From JAWKZG01 sp041396125 (GTDB lineage: Bacteria > Pseudomonadota > Gammaproteobacteria > Competibacterales > Competibacteraceae), in contig JAWKZG010000015.1 of assembly GCA_041396125.1 (NCBI GenBank), forward strand, positions 72,476 to 136,475: 64,000 bases of DNA. Reading direction: 5' to 3'. The stretch's first letter is position 1; every line of letters begins with the position of its first letter. The notes beneath the pieces are model-generated. The model saw only the letters and a list, made by a program, of their open reading frames with translations, made no database searches and was not told where the DNA came from. Below, piece by piece: positions 17,085 to 25,594 of the stretch. The translations under genes were made by a program, and so were the position numbers.

Positions 17085-18293
17085 TTAAACAGCCTCAAGG
17101 CGACGCAATGAGCCCGGCAACAGGCGCAAATCCACGCAGCCTGTGATCAGGGCATCCAGCCAACTGGCATCTTCATAAACCATTCTGTACAGCTGAATTT
17201 TCATGGTCGCGGCGCAACCCAGGATGATTGAGGTCAGTGCCAGCAAAGAACCCAGAGCCAAAGTCGACATGCCGGTGATGCCCTGGCCGATAGTGCAGCC
17301 CATTGCCAGTACACCGCCGATGCCCATCAAAGCGCCCCCGGCTATATGGCGGATGAAATCATCCCAGCTCTGAAACCATTCAAAACGCAGACTGTGGCTG
17401 AAAAGAGCGTAGCAAAATGAGCCTATGATGACCCCGAACACCGCGACTACGCCGAACGTCAGCAGCAGACTATTACCGGGTTCGGTGGCGTAACTCAGTG
17501 TTTCACCGAGGGGATTGCCGATGGTACACGACTGTATACTGACACCCAGTGGCGGTTCATCCAGCCATTCGGCTGCTTCTATCCAGTCCTGTCCCCACGG
17601 TCCGGCGGTGAGGTACCAGCCGCCGAGAATGCACAAGCCGACCACCGTCCCTGCCATAATATTATTGCCATTGCCGCGCCAGCCCGCCGAGCGCTGAATG
17701 AAAAGTACAACGCCCAGCGCTAACAGCACACTGAGCCCCAATCTGATGTGCTCTGGATCGCCCAGACCGGACACACCCGCCAGCAGGCTGCCCAAATCCT
17801 GACTGGTCAGACCAAACGCGGCCAAATCCAGACTCAGAGGCTGCATCCAGCTGTGGAATACGACACCGTAAAAAGCGGTTTTGGTCATTAAATAAGCGCA
17901 TAGCCCGATCACCACGAACACGACCAATGATTTCAAATTGCCGCCACCGAGACGGATCAGGGTTTTCGAGGCGCAACCGCTAGCCAGCGGCATACCGATA
18001 CCGAACAGCAAACCACCGAGAACATAGCGCAGCCAGCTGAAATTGCTGCTGCGATACGGGGGCAGGGTTGCATCCAGATTGATTAGCTCCATGATCTCAA
18101 GTCCGGCAACGCCCAGCGCAGCGACCGCAATGGCCAGAAACCAGGCACCAAGACGGCCTTTATCGTTCATGTTGACCCAGTCTGAAACACCGCCCAGAGT
18201 GCAAAAATGCGTTTTATTGCCAATGGCACCCAAAATAAGCGCCAGGACAAAGCTGCCCGCTAGAACAGGTACGCCGATCAGCGTTTCGCTCAT
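17085..18293 (-). CDS. YeeE/YedE family sulfur-compound transporter
   Basis: A 402-residue inner-membrane protein with about ten hydrophobic segments. It belongs to the YeeE/YedE family, whose studied member TsuA takes up thiosulfate. The conserved Cys residues that hand sulfur through the pore are present in THFCTLGG, ASGCASKTLIRLGGGN and MGCTIGQGITG. A divergent tusA-like gene lies across a 262-bp promoter region, and many YeeE proteins work with a TusA-family partner. Import of thiosulfate or another reduced sulfur species is therefore inferred. An SqrR-like regulator is nearby. Confidence 0.88.
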   Translation of the reverse strand: MSETLIGVPVLAGSFVLALILGAIGNKTHFCTLGGVSDWVNMNDKGRLGAWFLAIAVAALGVAGLEIMELINLDATLPPYRSSNFSWLRYVLGGLLFGIGMPLASGCASKTLIRLGGGNLKSLVVFVVIGLCAYLMTKTAFYGVVFHSWMQPLSLDLAAFGLTSQDLGSLLAGVSGLGDPEHIRLGLSVLLALGVVLFIQRSAGWRGNGNNIMAGTVVGLCILGGWYLTAGPWGQDWIEAAEWLDEPPLGVSIQSCTIGNPLGETLSYATEPGNSLLLTFGVVAVFGVIIGSFCYALFSHSLRFEWFQSWDDFIRHIAGGALMGIGGVLAMGCTIGQGITGMSTLALGSLLALTSIILGCAATMKIQLYRMVYEDASWLDALITGCVDLRLLPGSLRRLEAV

Positions 18294-18387
18294 TAGTTAT
18301 CCTCAAAAAATCTGGCGAGATTCCCAATAGAACCTGCCCCATTATCACAACTATAGAGGCGGAGAATAAAAGAAGGTTCTTGTGCGC

Positions 18388-18420
18388 CGGGGCGGGGATT
18401 TTATATTAATATCCGCCCCG
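18388..18420. promoter_or_regulatory. GC-armed palindrome between yeeE/yedE and tusA
   Basis: Arms CGGGGCGG (18388-18395) and CCGCCCCG (18413-18420) flank an AT-only centre (TTTTATATTAATAT). The position between two divergent sulfur genes suits an operator or a transcript hairpin. No T run follows, so it is not a classic terminator. Confidence 0.45.
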
Positions 18421-18457
18421 CGACATAGTAATGATGAGCCAGACTGGTATTTACCTA

Positions 18458-18485
18458 TTGGAATTTACCCTATTGACTCTATATT
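18458..18485 (+). promoter_or_regulatory. Possible sigma-70 promoter of tusA
   Basis: TTGGAA at 18458-18463 and TATATT at 18480-18485 with a 16-bp spacer, about 65 bp before the tusA start. Spacing and boxes are acceptable but not strong. Confidence 0.35.
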
Positions 18486-18555
18486 GCTGCCGGACACAGA
18501 AACTCCAGCAGCAAGCCGTTTTGCAATCTGTTTATTGATTAACTGGAGAATGATG

Positions 18556-18780
18556 ATGGCGGATCAAGTGCTTGATACAAAGGGGCTGAACTGCCCGTTG
18601 CCGATCCTGAAAGCGAAAAAAGCAATTAATGCCCTGGACTCCGGGCATACTTTGCAAGTGCTGGCAACTGATCCTGGCTCGGTGAAGGATTTTGCTGCGT
18701 TCTGTCGTGCAACAGGACATCAGCTGCTGGCTTCGGATGAAGAAAGCGGGGTGTTCAACTTTCTAATCAAGAAGGCGTGA
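18556..18780 (+). CDS. tusA: TusA-family sulfur carrier
   Basis: A 74-residue sulfurtransferase that carries persulfide sulfur on a Cys, for tRNA thiolation or dissimilatory sulfur metabolism. It has the defining CPxP motif (LNCPLPILKAKKA) and the C-terminal segment ATDPGSVKDFAAFCRATGH. Three ATG codons lie in a row; 18556 is chosen because GGAG sits 7 bases upstream. It is divergent from the YeeE/YedE transporter and followed by the convergent ArsR regulator, which points to a small sulfur-handling cluster. Confidence 0.9.
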   Translation: MADQVLDTKGLNCPLPILKAKKAINALDSGHTLQVLATDPGSVKDFAAFCRATGHQLLASDEESGVFNFLIKKA

Positions 18781-18898
18781 AATCTGCGTGACTTGTCTTA
18801 TCAGGAGTATGCCCGCTGGTCTTGTTATGTTGTGGAGTTGCCGTCCGGGAACTCAGCAGCAGCGGATTCGGGCCCTCGGATTTAGGTAGGCTGTCGGG

Positions 18899-19249
18899 TT
18901 AGGCTACCTGGGGCTTGCGTGCGTCGGTGGTATGGCCGGGTGCGCAGTATAAGGAATGCAGCACTTCCAGTATCTGCCGGACTTCATCACCGGCCAGCGA
19001 ATAGAAAATAGCCTGCGACTCGCGCCGGGTTTTCACCAGACCTTCATGCCGCAAGCGGGCCAGATGCTGTGACAGCGATGACTGGCTGAGGTCGATTTTT
19101 TCCTGTAATTCCGCCACCTGATGCTCGCCGTTTAAAAGGTGACACAGGATAATCAAACGGTACTCATTGCCTAAAGCGCGTAATAAATTACTGGCTTGGC
19201 AGGCTGACTCCAGCAGTTCTTCAAAGTTTGCAGTAGGCATATTGGGCAT
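18899..19249 (-). CDS. ArsR-family regulator of the SqrR/BigR/YgaV persulfide-sensor type
   Basis: A 116-residue winged-helix repressor. The helix-turn-helix lies in LSQSSLSQHLARLRHEGLV. Two Cys residues, in LIILCHLL and HSLYCAPG, are at the positions of the redox pair of BigR and SqrR, which form a di- or tetrasulfide bridge when reactive sulfur is present. RRESQAIFYSLAGDE is typical of that group. It probably represses its own and nearby sulfur genes until reactive sulfur rises. A GTG three bases earlier (19252) is an alternative start after GGAGG. The operator candidate is directly upstream. Confidence 0.88.
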   Translation of the reverse strand: MPNMPTANFEELLESACQASNLLRALGNEYRLIILCHLLNGEHQVAELQEKIDLSQSSLSQHLARLRHEGLVKTRRESQAIFYSLAGDEVRQILEVLHSLYCAPGHTTDARKPQVA

Positions 19250-19287
19250 CACAAGGTGCCTCCATAGTTAAAAAAAGCAGCATTAAA

Positions 19288-19322
19288 TCTAAATAATCTA
19301 ATATTTAATTATCTAATTTAGA
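19288..19322. promoter_or_regulatory. AT-rich palindrome, candidate operator of the ArsR regulator
   Basis: Arms TCTAAAT (19288-19294) and ATTTAGA (19316-19322) are perfect reverse complements inside an all-A/T/C stretch, 39 bp upstream of the regulator start. Related BigR/YgaV proteins bind AT-rich imperfect palindromes in their own promoters, so autoregulation is likely. Confidence 0.55.
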
Positions 19323-19430
19323 GTTTTTTTAAATTTTAGGCGATTTATACTGCAATTTCAAGAGAACGCCTGTTGATAAACAAGTTTAGCCGCTTTAATC
19401 CGATCCGGCTGCGCGGCTCCCGACGCCATA

Positions 19431-20126
19431 TTACACTGCCAGATGTTGCTGCACCAAAGTATCGTTTAGCTGGTCGATTGCACCATTGGCAACGGCACGG
19501 CCTTTTTCCATGATGCAGAAGCGGCTGGCGTAGCGGCGTGCGAACGGCAGTTTTTGCTCGACCAGTAGCACGGTCAGATTTTCTTCGCGGTTCAGACGCT
19601 GAATCACCTGCCCGATTTCCTGCACGATATTGGGCTGGATGCCTTCAGTGGGTTCGTCCAGGATCAATAATTTTGGATTGAGCGCCAGGGCGCGACCGAT
19701 AGCGAGCTGCTGCTGCTGGCCACCGGATAAATCGCCACCGCGCCGTCCGAGCATGGATTTGAGCACCGGAAACAATTCAAAAATGCGGGCAGGAATCTGC
19801 CGTACTTTATCGCTGCGGGTGCTCAGGGCGACCAGTAAATTCTCCTCAACCGTCAGCTGCGGAAAAATATCGCGCCCCTGCGGCACATAGCCAATACCCA
19901 GGTGCGCCCGCTGATAAGCCGGCAGTCGGGGCAGGTCGGTGTGTTGCAGTTGAATGCTGCCGCCGCGAATCGGCAGCAGGCCCATAATGGCTTTCAGCAG
20001 GGTGGTTTTACCGACCCCGTTACGGCCCATCAGACAGGTGCAGCTGCCGCTGAGTACCTCCAGGCTCATGTCCCATAGAATATGGCTTTCGCCATAGTAT
20101 TGATTGACGGATTGTACAGTCAGCAT
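19431..20126 (-). CDS. urtE: Urea ABC transporter ATP-binding protein UrtE
   Basis: One of two ATPases powering urea uptake. At 231 residues it is of usual LivF-type size. Walker A is GRNGVGKTT, the signature is LSGGQQQQLAIGRAL, Walker B is LLILDEPTEGIQP, and the H-loop position carries Gln (LVEQKL), as is common in UrtE/LivF. The ATG at 20126 is chosen by homology (MLTVQSVNQYYGESHIL). It is the last gene of urtABCDE, 16 bp after urtD. Confidence 0.93.
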   Translation of the reverse strand: MLTVQSVNQYYGESHILWDMSLEVLSGSCTCLMGRNGVGKTTLLKAIMGLLPIRGGSIQLQHTDLPRLPAYQRAHLGIGYVPQGRDIFPQLTVEENLLVALSTRSDKVRQIPARIFELFPVLKSMLGRRGGDLSGGQQQQLAIGRALALNPKLLILDEPTEGIQPNIVQEIGQVIQRLNREENLTVLLVEQKLPFARRYASRFCIMEKGRAVANGAIDQLNDTLVQQHLAV

Positions 20127-20142
20127 TGCCGTTGTATTCGCT

Positions 20143-21048
20143 TTACTCTCCAAGGTACACCTCAACGACTTTGGCGTTGTTTTGAATATCATCCATATTG
20201 CCTTCCGCCAGCACCCGACCTTCGTGCAATACAGTGACTTTACGGGCGATGGAGCGGACAAATTCCATATCGTGTTCGACCACGACGACGGAATGTTGCC
20301 CAGCCAGCGAGATCAGCAGTTCCGCTGTGCGCTCGGTCTCGGCAGCGGTCATGCCGGCGACCGGCTCATCGACCAGCAGCAGGCGCGGGTTCTGCATCAG
20401 CAGCATGCCGATCTCCAGCCATTGTTTCTGGCCATGTGACAGTGCGCCGGCACGTTGCCGATGCTGTTCAGGCAGATCGATTAAGTTGAGAATTTCATCG
20501 ATGCGATCGCGTTGGGTACCGCTCAGACGGGCCCGTAAATCCGTCCAGACATTTTTGTAGCCAGCCATGGACAGTTCCAGATTCTCGAACACCGTCAGAT
20601 TTTCGAAAACGGTGGGTTTCTGGAATTTACGACCGATACCACTTTGCGCAATCTCGGTTTCCGACAGCTCCAGCAAATTGAGCTTCTGACCGAAATACGC
20701 CATCCCCTGATCGGGCCGTGTTTTACCGGTAATCACGTCCATCATGGTCGTTTTACCAGCCCCGTTGGGGCCGATGATGCAGCGCAGTTCACCGTCATCG
20801 ACATACAGATTCAGCTCGTTCAGTGCCTTGAAACCGTCAAAGCTGACAGAAACACCTTCGACATACAGAATGGTTTTATGACTGATATCGAGCTGTTCGC
20901 TGAACACCGGCTGCTCAGGCAGAAAACTGAAGACCCGGTCGCGGGCGATAATATTCTGGCGAAAGCGTTCGACAGGACCTGCCGCATCATCCGTTTTAGC
21001 CAGCAGACCGAATTGCCGGTTACGATCAATCAGACCTTGATCAATCAT
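20143..21048 (-). CDS. urtD: Urea ABC transporter ATP-binding protein UrtD
   Basis: Second ATPase of the urea importer, 301 residues, longer than UrtE because of an N-terminal extension of about 65 residues. Walker A is GPNGAGKTT, the signature region LSHGQKQWLEIGM (the SHGQ variant typical of UrtD), Walker B LLLVDEPVAGM, and the switch His lies in VVEHDMEF. Its ATG overlaps the TGA of urtC by 4 bp, with AAGGAG just upstream, so translation is coupled. Confidence 0.94.
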   Translation of the reverse strand: MIDQGLIDRNRQFGLLAKTDDAAGPVERFRQNIIARDRVFSFLPEQPVFSEQLDISHKTILYVEGVSVSFDGFKALNELNLYVDDGELRCIIGPNGAGKTTMMDVITGKTRPDQGMAYFGQKLNLLELSETEIAQSGIGRKFQKPTVFENLTVFENLELSMAGYKNVWTDLRARLSGTQRDRIDEILNLIDLPEQHRQRAGALSHGQKQWLEIGMLLMQNPRLLLVDEPVAGMTAAETERTAELLISLAGQHSVVVVEHDMEFVRSIARKVTVLHEGRVLAEGNMDDIQNNAKVVEVYLGE

Positions 21049-22130
21049 GGTGCACTCCTTGCCGGACGGCGCCATAAGCCTACCAGGCCACGGGGCAGCA
21101 GCAAGGTAACCAGCACAAACAAGGCACCCAGTGCGAACAGCCACAACTCGGGCAGCGCAGCGGTAAAAAAGGTTTTGGCGTAATTCACCAGTATCGCACC
21201 GAAGGCGGCACCGTACAGCGTGCCGCGACCGCCGACCGCGACCCAGACCACCGCCTCGATAGAATTCAGCGGTGCAAATTCCCCCGGATTGATGATGCCG
21301 ACCTGCGGGACGTATAAAGCGCCAGCGACGCCTGCCAGTATCGCCGAAAACGTAAATAGCCAGAGTTTATACGCTTCAACCCGGTAGCCGACAAAGCGGG
21401 CGCGGCTTTCCGCATCCCGAATCGCCATGATAACCCGGCCAAAGCGGGAGCGGATAATCATGCTGCAGGCCAGATAAGCCAGCGCCAGCGCCAGTGCCGA
21501 GGCAATAAAAAGCCCGATCCGGGTGCTGTCAGCTTGCAGATTAAAGCCGAGAATATCTTTAAAATCGGTCAGACCATTATTGCCGCCGAACCCCATTTCA
21601 TTGCGGAAAAAGGCCAGCATCAGGGCATAGGTCAGAGCCTGGGTGATGATGCTCAGATAAACACCTGTAACGCGGGAGCGAAACGCCAACCAGCCGAATA
21701 CAAAAGCCAGCAGGCCAGGTACCAGCGCCACCATGAGCATGGCAAACCAAAAGTGCTCGAAGCCGAGCCAGTACCAGGGTAATTCCTGCCAGTTCAGGAA
21801 CACCATGAAATCGGGCAGATCGGGGTTGCCGTAGACGCCGCGCGGGCCAATCTGGCGCATCAGGTACATACCCATGGCATAACCGCCCAGCGCGAAGAAA
21901 GCACCGTGTCCCAGGCTTAGAATGCCGCAAAAGCCCCAGATCAGATCGATCGACAGTGCCAGCAAGGCGTAACAGAGATATTTGCCGATCAGAGTGACCG
22001 TGTACGTACTGATGTAATAAGGGTGATCCGGCGCCAGCACCTGATTGCAGTAGGGTACGCCGATAGCTATTGCTAACAGCAGCAGCAGGAAAACCGCCCC
22101 GCCCCAGCGTTGTGAAAGAAGCCGACTCAT
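21045..22130 (-). CDS. urtC: Urea ABC transporter permease UrtC
   Basis: A 361-residue inner-membrane permease of the LivM type with about eight to ten membrane segments. Family stretches include YALLALSIDLIWGFCGILSLGHGAFFALGGYAMG and the cytoplasmic loop MAIRDAESRARFVGYRVEAYKL that contacts the ATPases. It pairs with UrtB to form the channel. It starts directly after the urtB stop codon and overlaps urtD by 4 bp. Confidence 0.94.
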   Translation of the reverse strand: MSRLLSQRWGGAVFLLLLLAIAIGVPYCNQVLAPDHPYYISTYTVTLIGKYLCYALLALSIDLIWGFCGILSLGHGAFFALGGYAMGMYLMRQIGPRGVYGNPDLPDFMVFLNWQELPWYWLGFEHFWFAMLMVALVPGLLAFVFGWLAFRSRVTGVYLSIITQALTYALMLAFFRNEMGFGGNNGLTDFKDILGFNLQADSTRIGLFIASALALALAYLACSMIIRSRFGRVIMAIRDAESRARFVGYRVEAYKLWLFTFSAILAGVAGALYVPQVGIINPGEFAPLNSIEAVVWVAVGGRGTLYGAAFGAILVNYAKTFFTAALPELWLFALGALFVLVTLLLPRGLVGLWRRPARSAP

Positions 22131-23753
22131 TTAAGCCTCCGCCGCACGGCCACGCTGCGGAAACAGTCCGCGCGGGCGTTTTTGGATAAACAGGATCAGA
22201 AACACCAGTACCAGAATTTTGGCCAGTACCGCACCCGAGTAGGGTTCCAGGAATTTATTGACGACGCCGAGTGAAAATGCCGCGACCACGGTACCCCATA
22301 AATTGCCGACACCGCCAAACACCACCACCATGAACGAGTCCACGATATAGGCCTGGCCCAGATTGGGGCCGACATTGGTCAGCTGTGACAAGGCCACGCC
22401 GGCAACTCCGGCGATGCCGGAACCGAGACCAAAGGTCAGCATGTCAACCCGCTCCGAGCGGATGCCGATGGCTTCGGCCATGGTGCGGTTCTGGGATACA
22501 GCCCGTACCTGCAGGCCCAGAACGGTGCGGCGCAGAATGAGTAAAAGAGCGAGAAATACCAGTATCGAGAACAGCAGAATAAAAAGCCGGTTATAGGTCA
22601 GCGACAGTGCACTATTGACCTGCCAGAAACCGCTCATCCAGGATGGATTGGCGACCGGCACATTCTGCGCTGAAATGGTCGTGCGAACCAGTTGCTGCAG
22701 GATCAGACTCACGCCGAATGTCGCCAGCAGGGTTTCCAATGGTCGACCGTATAAAAACCGGATCACCCCGCGTTCGATAGCGATACCGAACAGTCCTGAC
22801 ACCAGAAATGCCGCTGGCACGGCCAGCAGCAGCGACCAGTCGATAAACTGGGGCAGGGCGGCCTGAATCAGATACGTGGTATAGGCACCCAGCATGATCA
22901 ATTCGCCGTGCGCCATATTGATCACGCCCATCACGCCGAAAGTAATTGCCAGACCAATAGCCGCCAGCAATAACACCGATCCCAGGCTGAGGCCGAAGAA
23001 TGTGGTTTCGAGCAAAGCATAGTTTTGCACGCGCTGTTCGATACCAGCCAGCGCCCGTGCGGCGGCGGCTTTGACGGTTGCATCCTGCTCCTGGTTCAGC
23101 AGGCGGGTCAGGCGGTTGCGTACTTCAGGATTGAGACTATCCTGGATGGTGTCGATAGCCGCCAGGCGAGTGGCGCTGTCTTCACTGTTAAGGGCGCCCA
23201 GCGCTGCGCCTATGCTCATCAGTTCGCGAATAGTTGCATCGCTTTCGGTGCTGGCCGCATCCGCCAGCAGGGCAGCGCTATCGGCATCGAAATTATCAAT
23301 AATCTGATCCACTGCAGCACGGCGTACAGCCGGATCGGGATCGGCCAGACTCAGCTTTGCCAGCGCGGTGCGGATATGTTTGCGCAGACTGTTGTTGACA
23401 CTGATGCGTTTCAGATCACGCCGACTGGCAGAACCCAAGTCCTCGCCGGTGACGGCATCCTGCAATTGAAAATTACTGCCGGACTTGCTGCTGATGACAA
23501 TTCTGTTATCGCTTTTACGCTGCTGCAGCGCGCTTTCCAGCATGGCCTGCAGAACAATAGCGGTGCGTGGATGACCTGTTGCAAGCAGTTGATCCACTGC
23601 CTCTGCTTTAGCGCTGAAATTACCTGCGGCCAGCGCATCGATTTGTGTCTGGATATTATCCTGTGCTGTTGCGGTGGTGAACGTGGCGCACAGCAAGAAA
23701 AACAGCAGGGTTAGTGGGGCAACATGAAGAAAACCGTAAGAGGAAGCTCTCAT
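22131..23753 (-). CDS. urtB: Urea ABC transporter permease UrtB with N-terminal extension
   Basis: A 540-residue LivH-type permease. The first about 250 residues are a signal peptide (to about ATAQ) plus a helical, HEAT-like periplasmic region (DPDPAVRRAAVDQI, EQDATVKAAAARALAGIE), which is common in proteobacterial UrtB but absent from amino-acid LivH. The permease proper starts near LLETTFFGLSLGS and contains GVMGVINMAHGELIMLGAYTTY. The ATG at 23753 is preferred over an upstream TTG because it gives a normal signal peptide. Confidence 0.93.
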   Translation of the reverse strand: MRASSYGFLHVAPLTLLFFLLCATFTTATAQDNIQTQIDALAAGNFSAKAEAVDQLLATGHPRTAIVLQAMLESALQQRKSDNRIVISSKSGSNFQLQDAVTGEDLGSASRRDLKRISVNNSLRKHIRTALAKLSLADPDPAVRRAAVDQIIDNFDADSAALLADAASTESDATIRELMSIGAALGALNSEDSATRLAAIDTIQDSLNPEVRNRLTRLLNQEQDATVKAAAARALAGIEQRVQNYALLETTFFGLSLGSVLLLAAIGLAITFGVMGVINMAHGELIMLGAYTTYLIQAALPQFIDWSLLLAVPAAFLVSGLFGIAIERGVIRFLYGRPLETLLATFGVSLILQQLVRTTISAQNVPVANPSWMSGFWQVNSALSLTYNRLFILLFSILVFLALLLILRRTVLGLQVRAVSQNRTMAEAIGIRSERVDMLTFGLGSGIAGVAGVALSQLTNVGPNLGQAYIVDSFMVVVFGGVGNLWGTVVAAFSLGVVNKFLEPYSGAVLAKILVLVFLILFIQKRPRGLFPQRGRAAEA

Positions 23754-23840
23754 ACCGGATGCTCGAGAAGTGCTCAAGGCGAAAGGAAGTGGCCCGACTG
23801 CCCCTCGTAGCGAAACGAGAGGCAGTGGTGATGAGCCGGT

Positions 23841-25151
23841 TTATTCGTAGTTCTGGCCGGAACACTGGCCGGTTTTGATATTGAAATTGCCACAGGAGAC
23901 GGGTGGCATCCAGTCAGCAATAATATCTTTGCTGCCGGGCAGGTAGTCCGACCAGGCATCACCAATGACATTGCCGGGCGTCTGCCATACGGTCTGGAAC
24001 TGGCCGTCGTCCTGGATCTCCCCAATCAGCACCGGTTTGGTGATGTGATGATTGGGCATCATGGTTGAATAACCGCCAGACAGATTCGGCACGGTGACAC
24101 CGTAGATGGAATCGCGGACTGGATCGACATCGGTTGTCCCGGCGATCTCAACGGCTTTGGCCCACATATTGAAACCAATGAAATGCGCTTCCATCGGATC
24201 ATTGGTCACCCGTTCGTCGTTTTTGATAAACGCCCGCCAGGCATCGATAAACTCGTAATTGATGTCGGCGTCCACGCTCTGGAAGTAATTCCAGGCAGCC
24301 AGGTGGCCGACCAGAGGCGCGGTATCGATACCGGACAGCTCTTCCTCGCCAACTGAAAACGCGACGACCGGAATATCTTCAGCTGAAACGCCCTGATTGG
24401 CCAATTCCTTATAAAACGGGACATTGGCGTCACCATTGATGGTCGATACCACCCCGGTTTTCTTGCCTTCAGAGCCGAATTTTTTGATTTCGGAGACAAT
24501 CGACTGCCAGTCGGAATGACCAAACGGGGTGTAGTTGATCATGATGTCTTCGGCTGCAACACCTTTGTCTTTCAGGTATTGCTCGAGGATTTTATTGGTG
24601 GTGCGCGGGTAAACATAATCGGTGCCGGCCAGCACCCAGCGCTCGACCCCCAATTCGTTCATGAAATAATCTACTGCCGGAACGGCTTGCTGGTTCGGAG
24701 CAGCACCGGTGTAAAAAACGTTATTCGAGGACTCTTCACCTTCGTACTGCACCGGGTAGAACAGCAGACCGTTCAGTTCCTCGAAAACCGGCAGGACTGA
24801 TTTGCGCGATACTGAAGTCCAGCAGCCAAACACTACAGCAACTTTCTCTTTTTCCAGCAGCTCACGGGCTTTTTCCGCGAACAAGGGCCAGTTGGAGGCT
24901 GGATCGACCACGACGGCTTCAAGTTTTTTACCGAGCAGACCGCCTTTTTTGTTTTGTTCGTCAATCAACATCAGCACCGTGTCTTTCAGGGTGGTTTCCG
25001 AAATAGCCATGGTGCCGGACAGGGAATGTAATACCCCGACCTTGATGGTTTCCTGCGCCTGCGCAATAGCGATTCCAGCCAGCGTCAGGCCTGCGGCCAA
25101 CAGCGGTCGGGCCAGAAATTTCGTAAAGTGGCGCTTATGTTTATAATCCAT
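23841..25151 (-). CDS. urtA: Urea ABC transporter substrate-binding protein UrtA
   Basis: Periplasmic urea receptor, 436 residues including a signal peptide cleaved near AQAQE. The mature protein reads ETIKVGVLHSLSGTMAISE, then DPASNWPLFAEKA, FGCWTSVSRKSVLPVFEE and NGLLFYPVQYEGEESS, all diagnostic of UrtA as against amino-acid binding proteins. The C-terminal Cys pair (SCGNF, GQCSG) is also usual. The ATG at 25151 has GAGGGT 6 bases upstream, inside an inverted repeat. First gene of urtABCDE, with a sigma-54 promoter candidate about 100 bp upstream. Confidence 0.96.
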   Translation of the reverse strand: MDYKHKRHFTKFLARPLLAAGLTLAGIAIAQAQETIKVGVLHSLSGTMAISETTLKDTVLMLIDEQNKKGGLLGKKLEAVVVDPASNWPLFAEKARELLEKEKVAVVFGCWTSVSRKSVLPVFEELNGLLFYPVQYEGEESSNNVFYTGAAPNQQAVPAVDYFMNELGVERWVLAGTDYVYPRTTNKILEQYLKDKGVAAEDIMINYTPFGHSDWQSIVSEIKKFGSEGKKTGVVSTINGDANVPFYKELANQGVSAEDIPVVAFSVGEEELSGIDTAPLVGHLAAWNYFQSVDADINYEFIDAWRAFIKNDERVTNDPMEAHFIGFNMWAKAVEIAGTTDVDPVRDSIYGVTVPNLSGGYSTMMPNHHITKPVLIGEIQDDGQFQTVWQTPGNVIGDAWSDYLPGSKDIIADWMPPVSCGNFNIKTGQCSGQNYE

Positions 25152-25156
25152 CGTCA

Positions 25157-25248
25157 ACCCTCGTGTTTGTTGTAAACAGTGGTCCCGTCATGTGCATTTA
25201 TGTGCATTATCGGGGCGATGAGTTTGCGGACCAGGCAAACACGAGGGT
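25157..25248 (-). promoter_or_regulatory. 13-bp perfect inverted repeat covering the urtA ribosome binding site
   Basis: Arms 25157-25169 and 25236-25248 are perfect reverse complements (CAAACACGAGGGT in the transcript's downstream arm). The downstream arm holds the urtA Shine-Dalgarno sequence (GAGGG). If both arms are transcribed, the hairpin would hide it. The predicted sigma-54 start (about 25244) falls inside the upstream arm, so most of the stem could still form. Between the arms, a TGTGCATTTA-like segment occurs twice. Confidence 0.6.
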
Positions 25249-25253
25249 CTCTC

Positions 25254-25269
25254 AGCATTTGTTATGCCA
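25254..25269 (-). promoter_or_regulatory. Sigma-54 promoter candidate for urtABCDE
   Basis: Minus-strand sequence TGGCATAACAAATGCT has GG and GC separated by 10 bases as in the -24/-12 consensus TGGCAC-N5-TTGCW, with two mismatches. The same TGGCATAA start is seen in the ureD promoter candidate. Confidence 0.6.
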
Positions 25270-25363
25270 ATTGGTAATCAATTTAATTATCAAACACTAA
25301 GAAGTTTTTCTGTGGCGCAAAAAAATAGATGATGCGTTATCCCGGTGCGTGTCGGGAAAAGAA

Positions 25364-25380
25364 TGCTTTATTGTGGTGCG
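25364..25380. promoter_or_regulatory. NtrC-like enhancer site upstream of urtA
   Basis: TGCTTTATTGTGGTGCG keeps TGC and GGTGC with the spacing of NtrC sites (TGCACC-N5-GGTGCA). One half is strong and the other weak. Its centre is about 128 bp upstream of the predicted start, a normal enhancer distance. Confidence 0.4.
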
Positions 25381-25505
25381 GCTGCCGTTTGGCAATGCCT
25401 CAGAACTGGCAAGCGGCCATCGTATTGCGCTCGACACGTGGGTCTGACATTTATACCTAACGCGGATAGGTTTACGATATTTTGCATCGCTTTGAGCATT
25501 ACTGG

Positions 25506-25525
25506 ATTCCCGCCTGCGCGGGAAT
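25506..25525. repeat. REP-like hairpin element
   Basis: ATTCCCGC and GCGGGAAT flank a 4-base loop, within the wider TGGATTCCCGC...GGGAATGACG pattern that is dispersed between genes in many proteobacterial genomes. It lies between the acetyltransferase (last gene after ureG) and the urt promoter and may stop read-through. Confidence 0.7.
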
Positions 25526-25594
25526 GACGGCCTGAGCACAGCGGTGCCAGCGGTGCCAGATGCACGATCATGCGCTTTTTGTCTTATGTGACGT

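Noticed and set aside
25342..25356. A second NtrC half-site (CGGTGCGTG) before urtA
   Set aside because: Only one half is recognisable and there is no partner TGC at the proper distance.
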